A stretch of DNA of 64,000 nt from GCA-002708315 sp964460905 (GCA_964460905.1 CAYWRM010000001.1:62001-126000); one strand, 5' to 3'. Positions 8,527-18,230 are shown, counted from the stretch's first letter. A program made the numbers and translations. Notes: generated by a model not told the origin, from the letters alone.

Positions 8527-10395
8527 TTAGTTGGTTATTTTTTTAATAGCCAATTCAAAAGCTTCAGCACCACCCACAATTGGTAATGTTAAAGAGGTTC
8601 CGTCAAGATCAATAGTTAGTTCTGTTCCTGGTTCTGGCCAAAGCGTAAACTCTCTATCACTTGAAAATATCAATAACCCAATTTGCTGTCTTGCTGGAAT
8701 AATTTGGTCATCCGGCATTAGATCGAAAGTAACTTCATAGAATTTGCCAGGTTTCAGGGGCTTGCTTTTATTTAATGACTTATAATTTTGTGGATCAGCC
8801 CAACCACGAGTAATAATATTATCTGTAATCTTGGCTCTCCTGCTTTCATTCCATGGCAATGATACTAACCATACTGAAAGATTCACTGCAGGTTTGCTGC
8901 TTGCCAGCCTTACTGTAACTGTTGAAATTCCTGAAATATGGATGTCTTCAGTAAGCTTTGGTGTAACATAAATCAGGCGATGTTCAGTAATTTCAGCTTT
9001 TGCCAATGCTGAACCATCAAACGAATAATTATCAATCAACGTTTCTGACCCCTGATTTGTTGGAGCCATGGTGCTCAAACTACCTCTTTCAGGAGCTCCT
9101 GAACCAAGATATAATGTTACAGATGATGCGTCAGAGTTTGGATATGCGTCATAGGAAGTAGGTTCATCCATTTTGTCATTTTCACGAACTATCCATACGG
9201 GAGGATCGTTTTCTACACCATTTTCTACACCATGTAAATAACGGGTAAACCAACGATTCATCATAGTCATAGGAGGTGGCCCTCCATGTCCGTATTGATG
9301 ATAATATAGTTGAACAGGAACACCTTTGTCTTTTGCATACTTCCATATTCTGTAACTGTGCTCAGGCATCACATTCCAATCGTTAAAACCATGCGACATA
9401 AGAAGAGCAGCCTTAAAGGGTTCCATATCATTTAGATAATCACGACCTGCCCAAAAATTATTGTAGTCTCCGGTTATTCTATCCATTCCATTTTTCATTT
9501 CGGTGTCGCGTACAGTAGCATTATTATATGCTCTTTTTGATTCATCTCCACTATGGATGAAATCGTAAAGCACATCCACATCTTCACCCAGATAACCACC
9601 GGGAGATCTTACCAACCCATTCGATCTGTAATAGTGATAGTATGAAGTATTGGGTGCAATTGGAATAATTGCCTCAAGACCTTCAACACCGGTTGTTGCT
9701 GCTGCTACCGGGATTGTTCCATTATAGGAAGTTCCTGTCATGCCAACTTTACCTGTCGACCAGAAAGCCTCAACCGTTTCATCACCATCAGGTGTTGTGT
9801 AGCCCGGTATTCTTCCACATAACCAATCAATAACAGCCTTTGGAGCAAGACTTTCATTGTCTCCGCCTACTGTTGGTGACCCCTGAGAAAGTCCTGTACC
9901 AGGTGAGGATGAATGAACAACAATATATCCTCTTGGAACCCATGTTTTAATATGTGAATTTGAGATTATGGGTCTTTCTCCGGTGCGGGTAACATCTGCA
10001 TGTACCCTTTCATGAGGAGCAGGTTCTCCAAGCTCATGTTTAACATCCCAAAATCCACCATCTACATCGGGAGCAACTCCTGCGAAATATGGGCTTGAAA
10101 TATAAACAATTGGGAGTTTAAGACTGTCTGTGTCAGTTTGGTATGGTCTGGTAACATCCACATGCATTCTGTCGAGTTTACCATCACCATCGGTATCAAA
10201 ATCTGTTTCAACCCATAAGTCATGTCTTATCCATTTTTCACTATCACTGAAAGCTTCAACAATTTGAGCTTCTCCATTTTCAAAAATGGGGATGGCTTTT
10301 TCTGTTATTGTGTCTGTTTGCTGCTGTGCAAAAGTGGAAGATATTAAAGCAGCAAATGCTAATAAATAAATGGGGGATTTGAATAATTTTTTCAT
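8527..10395 (-). CDS. Secreted S15-family peptidase (Xaa-Pro dipeptidyl-peptidase-like)
   Basis: A 622-aa exported alpha/beta hydrolase. The signal peptide ends STFA before QQQTD. The serine nucleophile is Ser223 in GMTGTSYNG; the acid (GFNDWNV) and histidine (YHQYGHGG) follow in the right order, and the last 170 residues form the jelly-roll C-terminal domain typical of S15/PepX-CocE enzymes. An acidic run DTDGDGKLD (67-75) resembles a calcium loop. Proline-specific dipeptide release is the family default, but CocE-like esterases share the fold. It is the first gene of the minus-strand degradative run, 82 bp before GH97. Confidence 0.85.
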   Translation of the reverse strand: MKKLFKSPIYLLAFAALISSTFAQQQTDTITEKAIPIFENGEAQIVEAFSDSEKWIRHDLWVETDFDTDGDGKLDRMHVDVTRPYQTDTDSLKLPIVYISSPYFAGVAPDVDGGFWDVKHELGEPAPHERVHADVTRTGERPIISNSHIKTWVPRGYIVVHSSSPGTGLSQGSPTVGGDNESLAPKAVIDWLCGRIPGYTTPDGDETVEAFWSTGKVGMTGTSYNGTIPVAAATTGVEGLEAIIPIAPNTSYYHYYRSNGLVRSPGGYLGEDVDVLYDFIHSGDESKRAYNNATVRDTEMKNGMDRITGDYNNFWAGRDYLNDMEPFKAALLMSHGFNDWNVMPEHSYRIWKYAKDKGVPVQLYYHQYGHGGPPPMTMMNRWFTRYLHGVENGVENDPPVWIVRENDKMDEPTSYDAYPNSDASSVTLYLGSGAPERGSLSTMAPTNQGSETLIDNYSFDGSALAKAEITEHRLIYVTPKLTEDIHISGISTVTVRLASSKPAVNLSVWLVSLPWNESRRAKITDNIITRGWADPQNYKSLNKSKPLKPGKFYEVTFDLMPDDQIIPARQQIGLLIFSSDREFTLWPEPGTELTIDLDGTSLTLPIVGGAEAFELAIKKITN

Positions 10396-10554
10396 GACAA
10401 GAAGTGTTATTATTTATAACGTCTAAATTAGTTATTCTGTATGAATGGGGATAAAGGATAAAAATATTTGGTGTAGCATAACTAACTTAGGATTCCAAAA
10501 AAGTTGTTGTCAACTAATTTTGAATATATTTGATCTTTTTATAAAACACCATCT

Positions 10555-11688
10555 ATGGTAAGTATTAGGGTAGTTACAGGCCGTCGTTTAACAAATAAAT
10601 TCATAGGATTTCCATACAATCTTTATAGAAAAGATAGTAACTATGTACCTGAGCTACGAATTGCTCAACGTGATATATTAAACAGAAAGAAGAATCCGTT
10701 TTTTCAACATTCAGAAGCTGAGTATTTTATAGCTATTGATGAAAAAGGAGAGGTTGTTGGACGCATTGCTGCGATTATTAATGCTAAATATGTTGAGCAT
10801 TGGAATGAAAATTACGGGTTCTTTGGATTTTTCGAGTGCATTGATGACCAAAAAGTAGCAGACGCTCTATTTAATAGTGCATTGAATTGGCTTAAGAATA
10901 AAGGCGTTGATGGAGTTTACGGACCAATGAACCCTTCAACTAACGACCAATGCGGAACTTTAATTGATGGATTTGACACTCCACCATACATAATGATGAT
11001 TCATAATAAAGATTACTACCAAACTTTGACTGATAATTATGGGTTTACAAAAAAGATAGACTTGCTATCCTACCATTTAATTAGAGATGAAGTTCCTAAG
11101 AAAATGCTTGATTTGGCAAAAAATATTGAGGCTAGACTTGCAAAAAAATATATTCTCATACGTAAAGTCAACTTTAATGATATCAAAACTGAAGCTCAAA
11201 AACTCAGGTATATTTATAATAAGGCATGGGAGAAAAACTGGGGTTTTATACCAATGACAGAAGACGAATTTGAAAAGATGGTGAAGGAACTTAAAATGGT
11301 AACTACTCCTGATTTGGTTTATATTGTTGAGGAAAAAGGAGAACCAATCGCTTTTGTTGCATGCTTACCAAATATTAATGAGATTACAATTAAGATAAGG
11401 AATGGGAGACTGCTCCCGTTTAACATCTTCAGATTGATAGGCTTTAAAAAAAGAGTAAAAAGTGTTAGGGTACTTACTCTTGGATTGATAGAAAAGTATC
11501 GTAAAACGGGAATAGATGCATGTCTATATGCAAAATGTTTTGAAGGAGCCAAAAAAATGGGTTACGAAGAAGCTGAAGGGAGTTGGATTTTGGAAAACAA
11601 CCTGATGATGAATCGCGCATTAAAAAATGTTGGAGCAAAAGTTTATAAAAAATATCGTATTTATCAGCATAATTTTAATAATGGATAG
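10555..11688 (+). CDS. GNAT-fold acyltransferase of the YghO-like family; candidate bacterial ceramide synthase
   Basis: A 377-aa protein related to the gene at 26499: both share GRI-AIIN, a G-GVxGP motif, a GF-xP element and a central DE(V/I)P motif. The C-terminal half looks like a GNAT domain (YIVEEKGEPIAFVACLPNINE, then VLTLGLIEKYRKTGIDACLY). No signal peptide or membrane segment. It is the first gene of a compact operon: its TAG stop is immediately followed by the start of an SDR gene, then an overlapping PAP2 gene. In Caulobacter the enzyme that acylates the sphingoid base is a GNAT-annotated protein and its partner reductase is SDR-type, so ceramide synthesis is a reasonable inference; the substrate is not shown by the sequence. 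Confidence 0.6.
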   Translation: MVSIRVVTGRRLTNKFIGFPYNLYRKDSNYVPELRIAQRDILNRKKNPFFQHSEAEYFIAIDEKGEVVGRIAAIINAKYVEHWNENYGFFGFFECIDDQKVADALFNSALNWLKNKGVDGVYGPMNPSTNDQCGTLIDGFDTPPYIMMIHNKDYYQTLTDNYGFTKKIDLLSYHLIRDEVPKKMLDLAKNIEARLAKKYILIRKVNFNDIKTEAQKLRYIYNKAWEKNWGFIPMTEDEFEKMVKELKMVTTPDLVYIVEEKGEPIAFVACLPNINEITIKIRNGRLLPFNIFRLIGFKKRVKSVRVLTLGLIEKYRKTGIDACLYAKCFEGAKKMGYEEAEGSWILENNLMMNRALKNVGAKVYKKYRIYQHNFNNG

Positions 11689-12693
11689 GTGAAAACAATA
11701 TTTATTACCGGAGCAACAGGATTTTTAGGGCGCCACTTTGTTGAACAAGCTGTGGAGAATGGTTTAAAGGTTATTGCTTCAGCACGAAGAAGTAGTAATA
11801 TTAGCTGGTTAAAAAAACTAAATATTCCAATTGTATTTCTTAGTTTATCAAAGCCTGAGAAGCTTGTAATAGAGCTTTTTAGTGTTGTTGAGGAATATGG
11901 TGCTATTGATGTTGTTATACATAATGCAGGGATAACCCAAAGTTTAAAGGCTTCCGATTATTATGAAGTAAACTATGAGCTAACTAAAAATTTAATAGTT
12001 GCTTTGACCGGCATGTCAGGACCACTTCCTAAATTTATTTTTACAAGCAGTATAGCGGCATTGGGACCTGGTAATCCTTTTACTTTCAGCCCAATTTGTG
12101 AGGATGACAATCCACTACCGGTAACTCATTATGGTAAAAGTAAACTGAAGGCAGAACAATTTATAATGTCTCAGCAAAAATTACCGTGGATTATTATAAG
12201 ACCAACTATAATATATGGCCCGCGCGAAAAGAATTTTTTTAATATGATAAAAACAGTAAATAATGGGTTTGAGTTATATGTTGGTTCCCGAAAACAAATG
12301 TTAAGTTTTATTTATGTTAAGGATTTAGCAAAGGTTTTGCTTAAGTTGAGTGATAGTATTATTTCCCAAGAGTCGTATAATATTTCTGATGGAAATACTT
12401 ATTCAGCCAAAAATGTTAATCAAATCATAAGTTTAGTATTAAATAAGAAAACGAAATCTATTGTGTTTCCCTCCTGGGGTGTTTGTATAATTGCTTTTTT
12501 TAATGAAATAATTGGATGGTTTACGGGCACTGCACCAATACTGAATTGCGATAAAGTAAATGAAATGAAACAACTGAACTGGTTGTGTGATAATTCTAAA
12601 ATTAAAAATGAGTTGGGATTTTCTGCAAAGTATAATTTGAATAATGGAATTATAGAAACTATTAATTGGTACAAGAAAAATGGCTGGCTCTAG
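11689..12693 (+). CDS. NAD(P)-dependent SDR epimerase/dehydratase-family protein (CerR-like candidate)
   Basis: A 334-aa extended SDR. It has the nucleotide loop GATGFLG at residues 8-14, Ser120/Ser121 in FTSSIAALG, and the catalytic pair Tyr148/Lys152 in HYGKSK. The GTG start directly abuts the stop of the upstream GNAT gene, and the last 14 bp overlap the next gene, so the three are almost certainly translated together. In ceramide-making bacteria an SDR of this type reduces the 3-keto group of oxidised ceramide; here that role is inferred only from the neighbours. It could equally act on an isoprenoid, sterol or sugar. Confidence 0.7.
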   Translation: MKTIFITGATGFLGRHFVEQAVENGLKVIASARRSSNISWLKKLNIPIVFLSLSKPEKLVIELFSVVEEYGAIDVVIHNAGITQSLKASDYYEVNYELTKNLIVALTGMSGPLPKFIFTSSIAALGPGNPFTFSPICEDDNPLPVTHYGKSKLKAEQFIMSQQKLPWIIIRPTIIYGPREKNFFNMIKTVNNGFELYVGSRKQMLSFIYVKDLAKVLLKLSDSIISQESYNISDGNTYSAKNVNQIISLVLNKKTKSIVFPSWGVCIIAFFNEIIGWFTGTAPILNCDKVNEMKQLNWLCDNSKIKNELGFSAKYNLNNGIIETINWYKKNGWL

Positions 12694-13576
12694 TTTTACA
12701 AATAGTATCAAAACTACTGATGTAATTACTGTTTTGTACATGGTAATAACTGCTATGTACATGTTAGTTTTTGGTGGATTATCTGAATTATTTGTTATTC
12801 CTATGCTAATTCGATTATTAGTTGTTTTGTTTGTATGGGCAGTGATTTATTTACAAAGAACCTGGAATAATAATTGGATTAATTTTATTCATTTATTTTA
12901 CCCTATTTTAATGCTATCTTATTTTTATGGAGAAACGGCGTTAATAAATCACATTATATTTTCTAATAACCTGGATCCCATAATATATAACTGGGAAGAG
13001 GCATTATTTGGGTTTCAGCCAAGCCTGGAATTTTCTATTAAGTTTCCTCAATATTGGTTTAGTGAAATATTGCATTTTGGATATTTCTCCTATTATTTAT
13101 TAACCTTTGGTATAAGCCTTATTTTTTTTATTTATAAACCTGACATGGTTGAGAAAGTTATTTTTCTGGTTATAACTTTTCTCTTTATAAATTATCTTGT
13201 TTTTATTGTTTTTCCTGTGGTTGGTCCTCAATACTATTTTAGTCCACCATTTTCAGAGGTTGCTGATTCAGGAGTTTTTAGTCGTGCAGTTAAGTTAGTT
13301 CAATTTTATGGCGAACATCCAACCGGAGCTTTTCCCAGCTCACATGTAGGGTTAGTAGTTATATTTCTTTATATTAGTTACTGTAATATTAGGTGGCTTT
13401 TTTGGGTAATTATTCCATTATTCATACTCATACTTTTTGCTACCGTTTATATTAAAGCCCATTATGTTGTTGATGTATTTGCAGGGATAATATCAGCACC
13501 AATAGTTTATTATTTTAGCCTGATTTTATTCAAACAGATAAATTTTAAATTATCCAATTTTTCAAATATAGTTTAG
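12680..13576 (+). CDS. PAP2-family integral membrane phosphatase/transferase (Aur1/IPC synthase-like)
   Basis: A 298-aa protein with about six membrane helices. The PAP2 active-site motifs are GAFPSSHVG (216-224, His222) and KAHYVVDV (His261, Asp265). The arrangement of a long N-terminal membrane part followed by an HPTGAFPSSH motif is like the PAP2_3/Aur1 group, which moves a phospho-headgroup to a lipid acceptor such as ceramide, or removes a lipid phosphate. The start lies inside the end of the SDR gene (14-bp overlap). Together with the GNAT and SDR genes this suggests a lipid-building pathway. The exact headgroup is unknown. Confidence 0.75.
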   Translation: MAGSSFTNSIKTTDVITVLYMVITAMYMLVFGGLSELFVIPMLIRLLVVLFVWAVIYLQRTWNNNWINFIHLFYPILMLSYFYGETALINHIIFSNNLDPIIYNWEEALFGFQPSLEFSIKFPQYWFSEILHFGYFSYYLLTFGISLIFFIYKPDMVEKVIFLVITFLFINYLVFIVFPVVGPQYYFSPPFSEVADSGVFSRAVKLVQFYGEHPTGAFPSSHVGLVVIFLYISYCNIRWLFWVIIPLFILILFATVYIKAHYVVDVFAGIISAPIVYYFSLILFKQINFKLSNFSNIV

Positions 13577-13645
13577 CTAATAATAATTTTAAAAAACTTA
13601 ATTATTTAACGAGAGATCGTATTTTTATCGATATATAAATTCAAT

Positions 13646-15004
13646 ATGGAACAAGTAAGAAAAGCTTTAAATGAATATGCAATTGCACGCTGGGGTATAT
13701 TATTATTAGTTGGGTTTATACTTTCGGTAAACTATTATTTTTATGATGCTTTCTCGACACTTAAAGACCTAATGTCCAGAGAATTTGGTTTCACAAACAC
13801 ACAATATGGATTATTTGTTGCATTCTATTCTATACCCAATACTTTTTTGTTGATGGCCGTAATTGGTGGGGTAATTCTTGATAAGATTGGTATCCGCCGA
13901 ACAGGCTTTATCTTTGTGTTTTTTATGACTATTGGTGCTTTTATTACAGCTTATGGCGGGTCAGAAATATTTAGAGAGGGTGGTTTTGGCTATGGTTTTA
14001 TGCAGTCTTTTTTACCAGATTACTCACCCGAACTTAAAACGATGCTTATTGGGAGGTTTTTTTACGGGCTTGGTGCCGAAACCAGTATAGTTGTTGTTAG
14101 CAAGATTCTTGTAAAATGGTTTCGAGGAAAAGACCTTGCCTTGGCATTTGGGCTGAAGGTAGGCTTTGGCCGCCTTGGAACATTTGCTGCATTACAATTG
14201 TCCCCGGTAATTGCCGACGGAGGAGAGCATCTTAGTACGGCAATATGGTTGGCAGCTGTACTAGTAGGAATGGGTTTGCTTGCAATGATAATTTATATAT
14301 TGTTCGACGCAAAATTAAATTCACAAACAGAAATAATAAAAGAAGACTCCGAAAAGGATAAATTTGCACTATCTGATATTTATAGAATACTGAATAACAG
14401 AACGTTTATTTATATTGCTCTATTATGTGTTACATTTTATTCTGCGGTATTTCCATTTATGGCTTTTGCCCCCGATTTTTTCTTTCACAAATTTGGTATG
14501 AGTTATGAGCAAAGTGGTCAAATTGCCTCATTACTTCCTTTGGGCACATTGATATTTACTCCGTTTTTTGGATTTATAATTGATAAATATGGGAGAGCTG
14601 CTACCGCAATGATTTTTGGATCACTGGTGTTGGTTGTTGTATATGCTACATTTGCTTTTACAGGAATTTACCCATATTTACCCATGATATTACTGGGTAT
14701 TGCATTTTCACTCATACCGGCAGCTATGTGGCCATCATTGGTTAAACTTGTTGATTATAAACAGATGGGAACCGCATATGGATTAATGTATTCAATACAA
14801 AATTTGGGGCTTTTTGCAATACCTATTGCGGCAGGAGCTTTGTTAGATTACACTAATCCGGGAGATCCGCTAACGTTAGATTATTTTCCAACAATTTTAA
14901 TGTTTGGAACTTTAGGTTTATTGGGACTAGCATTTGCGATTCTGCTAAAAAGGGAGGATAGTAAACGTGGAATGGGTATTGACTTGCCAATGAATAAGGA
15001 ATGA
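13646..15004 (+). CDS. MFS transporter (MFSD1-like subgroup)
   Basis: A 452-aa inner-membrane transporter with about 12 helices in two halves, linked by a hydrophilic loop near residues 228-245. The loop after helix 2 has GGVILDKIGIRRTG and its mirror in the second half has GFIIDKYGRAATA, the A-motif pattern of the superfamily. The topology and RFFYGLGAETSIVV resemble the family that includes lysosomal MFSD1, whose members move small peptides, but the bacterial substrate is unknown. It starts 69 bp after the PAP2 gene and may belong to the same transcript. It converges on rnc with 9 bp between the ends. Confidence 0.75.
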   Translation: MEQVRKALNEYAIARWGILLLVGFILSVNYYFYDAFSTLKDLMSREFGFTNTQYGLFVAFYSIPNTFLLMAVIGGVILDKIGIRRTGFIFVFFMTIGAFITAYGGSEIFREGGFGYGFMQSFLPDYSPELKTMLIGRFFYGLGAETSIVVVSKILVKWFRGKDLALAFGLKVGFGRLGTFAALQLSPVIADGGEHLSTAIWLAAVLVGMGLLAMIIYILFDAKLNSQTEIIKEDSEKDKFALSDIYRILNNRTFIYIALLCVTFYSAVFPFMAFAPDFFFHKFGMSYEQSGQIASLLPLGTLIFTPFFGFIIDKYGRAATAMIFGSLVLVVVYATFAFTGIYPYLPMILLGIAFSLIPAAMWPSLVKLVDYKQMGTAYGLMYSIQNLGLFAIPIAAGALLDYTNPGDPLTLDYFPTILMFGTLGLLGLAFAILLKREDSKRGMGIDLPMNKE

Positions 15005-15013
15005 TATTAGTGT

Positions 15014-15754
15014 TTAAAAATTGGATGATTCATTTTTGTCTTGTAATATCATCCATGCTTTTTCAGCAGCAAGATTTTCAGCCCCTTTGATTGAATAGTC
15101 TTGTGACTTCGAAATTATTTTATTGTCGATTTCAACAGCTACAAGATATTGCTTTTTGTGTTTTTCACCAATTTCTTCTACAACTTTAAAAAGAATGCTT
15201 CTTTTTTCTTTTTGTGCCCATTCATTTAATTTGCTTTTATAGCTTATTTCTGAAACTATAAGTTGTTCAATATCGAAATGAACATTTACGATTCTGTTAA
15301 TAATAATTTTTCGGGTGAAGTTGTAATTTTTATCAATATATAATGCTCCGATAAGGGCTTCAAAAGCGTCACCTCCTGCCGATTTAGCTTTTGCTGATGG
15401 CTCGGTTCCTGATCTAATCAATTGATTTAAACCTAGTTTTAAGGAAAGCTTGTTAAGTGATACCCTGCTCACTATTTTCGATCGCATTTCAGTTAAAAAA
15501 CCCTCATTTTCATATGGGAATGTTTTAAATAAATAATCAGCTATAACAGCACTTAGTATTGCATCACCAAGATATTCAAGCCTTTCGTTATTTAATCGTA
15601 TGCCATTAACTTTTTTTGTGGTGGCTGATTTATGACGAAGAGCAAGTTTGTATAAATGTATATTTGTGGGATAATAACCAAAAAGATTCTTTATTGACTG
15701 ATGAAGTTTTTTATCAGAAGAAAAATAGAATCGTAGTTTATTACAGATAAGCAA
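15014..15754 (-). CDS. rnc: Ribonuclease III
   Basis: A 246-aa dsRNA endonuclease that processes rRNA precursors. The RNase III signature NERLEYLGD is at residues 56-64 and the second metal site is GGDAFEALIGALYID (Asp129, Glu132). The dsRNA-binding domain covers about 168-240 and ends with the usual KGAENLAAEKAW helix. It is the third gene of acpP-fabF-rnc, an order common in Bacteroidota, with 11 bp to fabF. Length is normal for the family. Confidence 0.96.
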   Translation of the reverse strand: MLICNKLRFYFSSDKKLHQSIKNLFGYYPTNIHLYKLALRHKSATTKKVNGIRLNNERLEYLGDAILSAVIADYLFKTFPYENEGFLTEMRSKIVSRVSLNKLSLKLGLNQLIRSGTEPSAKAKSAGGDAFEALIGALYIDKNYNFTRKIIINRIVNVHFDIEQLIVSEISYKSKLNEWAQKEKRSILFKVVEEIGEKHKKQYLVAVEIDNKIISKSQDYSIKGAENLAAEKAWMILQDKNESSNF

Positions 15755-15765
15755 ATCGGGAAGTT

Positions 15766-17022
15766 TTATTTTATAAACTTCTTAAAAATAAGCGAAGCAT
15801 TATGTCCTCCAAATCCGAAAGTATTTGTTAAGCCATAGTTAACAACATGTTTTTGAGCTTTATGAAATGTGAAATTGAGGTTATTGTCAATTTCAGGATC
15901 ATCGGTAAAATGATTTATTGTAGGTGGAATTATATCATTCTTAACCGATAACATAGTTGATATCGCTTCCACAGCACCGGCGCCACCAAGTAAATGGCCC
16001 GTCATCGATTTAGTAGAATTAATATTTATCTTATATGCATGATCGCCAAAAAGGTTGATGATCGCTTTAGGTTCTACAATATCGCCCGCAGGTGTTGATG
16101 TTCCATGAGTATTAATATGATCAATATCTTCAAGCTGAAGTCCTGCATCATCAATTGCTGCTTTCATACATATTTGAGCTCCCAATCCTTCAGGGTGTGG
16201 AGTTGTCATATGATATGCATCACCTGATAAACCAGCCCCTGCTACTTCGCCGTAAATTTTTGCACCTCTGGCTAAAGCATGTTCTAGTTCTTCGAAAACA
16301 AGACCACCTCCACCTTCACCAATTACAAAACCATCACGATCTTTATCAAATGGACGAGATCCTGTTTTGGGGTCGTCGTTACGCGTTGATATGGCATGCA
16401 TAGCATTAAAGCCCCCAATACCACTTTCGGTGATGGCCGCTTCCGAACCTCCGGTTACAAAGGCTACAGCTTTATCTAAACGAATGTAGTTATATGCATC
16501 CGAAAGAGCATTGGCCGATGATGCGCATGCACTAACAGTTGCAAAATTTGGCCCTCTGAAACCATATTTAATTGAAATATGACCTGCGGCAATATCCGCT
16601 ATCATTTTAGGAATAAAAAACGGGTTAAATCTAGGAGTACCGTCACCCAATGTATGTTCTTTAACCGACTGATGAAATGTGCTCAATCCGCCAATACCAG
16701 AAGCCCATATAACGCCTATACGATTGCGGTCAACTCCCGCATCGTCTAATAACCCAGAGTCGGTAATTGCTTCATTTGCTGCAATAATACCAAACTGAGC
16801 ATAACGATCGTATTTGCGTGCTTCTTTTCGGTCAAAATACTCCTTGACATCAAAGTCTTTAACATTGCAGGCAAATTTAGATTTAAATTTGGTCGTGTCA
16901 AAGCTTGTTATTGGTGCGGCTCCACTCACTCCTGTAAGCAAAGCAGCCCAATAATCAGTTACATTTTTGCCAATGGGAGTTATTGCTCCAAGTCCTGTTA
17001 TTACAACTCGCTTTAACTCCAT
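15766..17022 (-). CDS. fabF: Beta-ketoacyl-ACP synthase II
   Basis: A 418-aa condensing enzyme of fatty acid elongation. The triad is Cys166 (VSACASSANA), His306 (NTHGTSTP) and His343 (MTGHLLGGAGA), with the glycine-rich end GFGGHNAS. It lies 11 bp downstream of acpP, whose product carries its substrate, and 11 bp upstream of rnc. The start ATG follows the short intergenic directly and fits the conserved N-terminus RVVITGLGAITPIG. Confidence 0.96.
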   Translation of the reverse strand: MELKRVVITGLGAITPIGKNVTDYWAALLTGVSGAAPITSFDTTKFKSKFACNVKDFDVKEYFDRKEARKYDRYAQFGIIAANEAITDSGLLDDAGVDRNRIGVIWASGIGGLSTFHQSVKEHTLGDGTPRFNPFFIPKMIADIAAGHISIKYGFRGPNFATVSACASSANALSDAYNYIRLDKAVAFVTGGSEAAITESGIGGFNAMHAISTRNDDPKTGSRPFDKDRDGFVIGEGGGGLVFEELEHALARGAKIYGEVAGAGLSGDAYHMTTPHPEGLGAQICMKAAIDDAGLQLEDIDHINTHGTSTPAGDIVEPKAIINLFGDHAYKININSTKSMTGHLLGGAGAVEAISTMLSVKNDIIPPTINHFTDDPEIDNNLNFTFHKAQKHVVNYGLTNTFGFGGHNASLIFKKFIK

Positions 17023-17033
17023 AAAATTGTTTT

Positions 17034-17267
17034 CTATTGGTGTTTTTCTATGTAAGAAACAGCATTACCTACTGTTTCGATTTTCTCAGCTTCTTCATCA
17101 GGAATTGATAAATTGAATTCTTTTTCAAATTCCATAATTAATTCAACAGTATCAAGAGAATCTGCACCAAGATCATTGGTGAAGCTTGCCTCGTTAGTTA
17201 CTTCGCTTTCTTCTACTCCAAGCTTATCAACAATAATGCTTACTACTTTTGAACGTACATCTGACAT
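17034..17267 (-). CDS. acpP: Acyl carrier protein
   Basis: A 77-aa acidic four-helix protein carrying growing acyl chains on phosphopantetheine. The attachment serine is Ser37 in GADSLDTVELIMEFE. Length and sequence are standard. It is the first gene of acpP-fabF-rnc and is preceded by a recognisable promoter at 17295-17330 on the minus strand. Confidence 0.97.
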   Translation of the reverse strand: MSDVRSKVVSIIVDKLGVEESEVTNEASFTNDLGADSLDTVELIMEFEKEFNLSIPDEEAEKIETVGNAVSYIEKHQ

Positions 17268-17294
17268 TTGTATATTTTTTGGTTAAACTAGATG

Positions 17295-17330
17295 CAAAGA
17301 ACGGTATTAATGCAATAAAAAGCAAAAAAA
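17295..17330 (-). promoter_or_regulatory. Bacteroidota-type promoter of acpP-fabF-rnc
   Basis: Read on the minus strand, a T-run ending in TTTTG (17323-17330) is followed after exactly 20 nt by GTTCTTTG (17295-17302), close to the TTTG / TAnnTTTG consensus of the Bacteroidota primary sigma factor. It sits 28 bp upstream of the acpP start. The rest of the 320-bp gap between acpP and purN shows no gene, terminator or further motif I can support. Confidence 0.6.
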
Positions 17331-17600
17331 TATTTTTTTTTTAGTATAAAGCTGAAAATTATGAAATTGTAGTAAAAAACTTAGTTAAAAAACTTAGAAG
17401 ATAAACCCATCTATTTATAGTAAAAAGATACAGTATCTAGCTGTAAGAATACATTGTAATTTACACTAATTTAGTGGCGTATAAAATGATAGTTAATACC
17501 GCGAGATTTTTCTATATCGCAAAACACACATGTAGTCAGCGTTCTTATAATACGGGTATAGAATAATAATTTTTCAAGGTATTGTTTAATGATTTACAAT

Positions 17601-18164
17601 ATGAAGAATATTGCAATTTTGGCTTCAGGTAATGGCACAAATGCTAAGCGTATTATTAAATATTTTGAGGATAGTGAAATAGCTCAGGTTAATATTGTTC
17701 TCACCAATAATAGTGATGCAGGGGTTATTAGTAGAGCTAATTCACTGTTTGTTGATGTTTATGTTTTTAATCGAGATGATTTTTATAATTCAAATAAAGT
17801 TCTGGATATTCTTACCCAATATAATACCGACCTAATTGTACTTGCCGGTTTTTTATGGTTGGTACCAGAAGATATACTTATTACTTATGAAAATAGAATA
17901 GTTAACATTCATCCGGCATTATTACCTGCATATGGAGGTAAAGGGATGTATGGTGCAAGAGTCCATGATGCTGTTATAAAGGCAGGGGACTCCACATCCG
18001 GTATAACAATACATAAAGTAAACAAATACTACGATAAAGGACAAATAATCTTTCAGGCAGAGGTTAAAATTGATAATAACGAAACTCCCGATAGTCTTGC
18101 TACAAAAATTCATTTGTTAGAACATGAACATTTCCCTAAAGTGATTGCTGAACTATTGACTTAA
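17601..18164 (+). CDS. purN: Phosphoribosylglycinamide formyltransferase (GART)
   Basis: Transfers the formyl group of 10-formyltetrahydrofolate to GAR in purine synthesis. From this start the protein is 187 aa and opens MKNIAILASGNGTN, the usual N-terminus; an in-frame ATG 12 nt upstream (17589), 8 nt after a CAAGG, is a possible alternative. Catalytic Asn102/His104 are in VNIHPALLP and the Asp is in KYYDKGQIIF. A weak inverted repeat (AACAATT/AATTGTT) just after the stop, 18165-18184, lacks a T-run. It is a single gene between divergent acpP and the structured RNA. Confidence 0.93.
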   Translation: MKNIAILASGNGTNAKRIIKYFEDSEIAQVNIVLTNNSDAGVISRANSLFVDVYVFNRDDFYNSNKVLDILTQYNTDLIVLAGFLWLVPEDILITYENRIVNIHPALLPAYGGKGMYGARVHDAVIKAGDSTSGITIHKVNKYYDKGQIIFQAEVKIDNNETPDSLATKIHLLEHEHFPKVIAELLT

Positions 18165-18230
18165 AACAATTACAAACAATTGTTAATAATAGGTGTTAGT
18201 ATAATGTTGGTTAATAATTGTTTATTTTAC

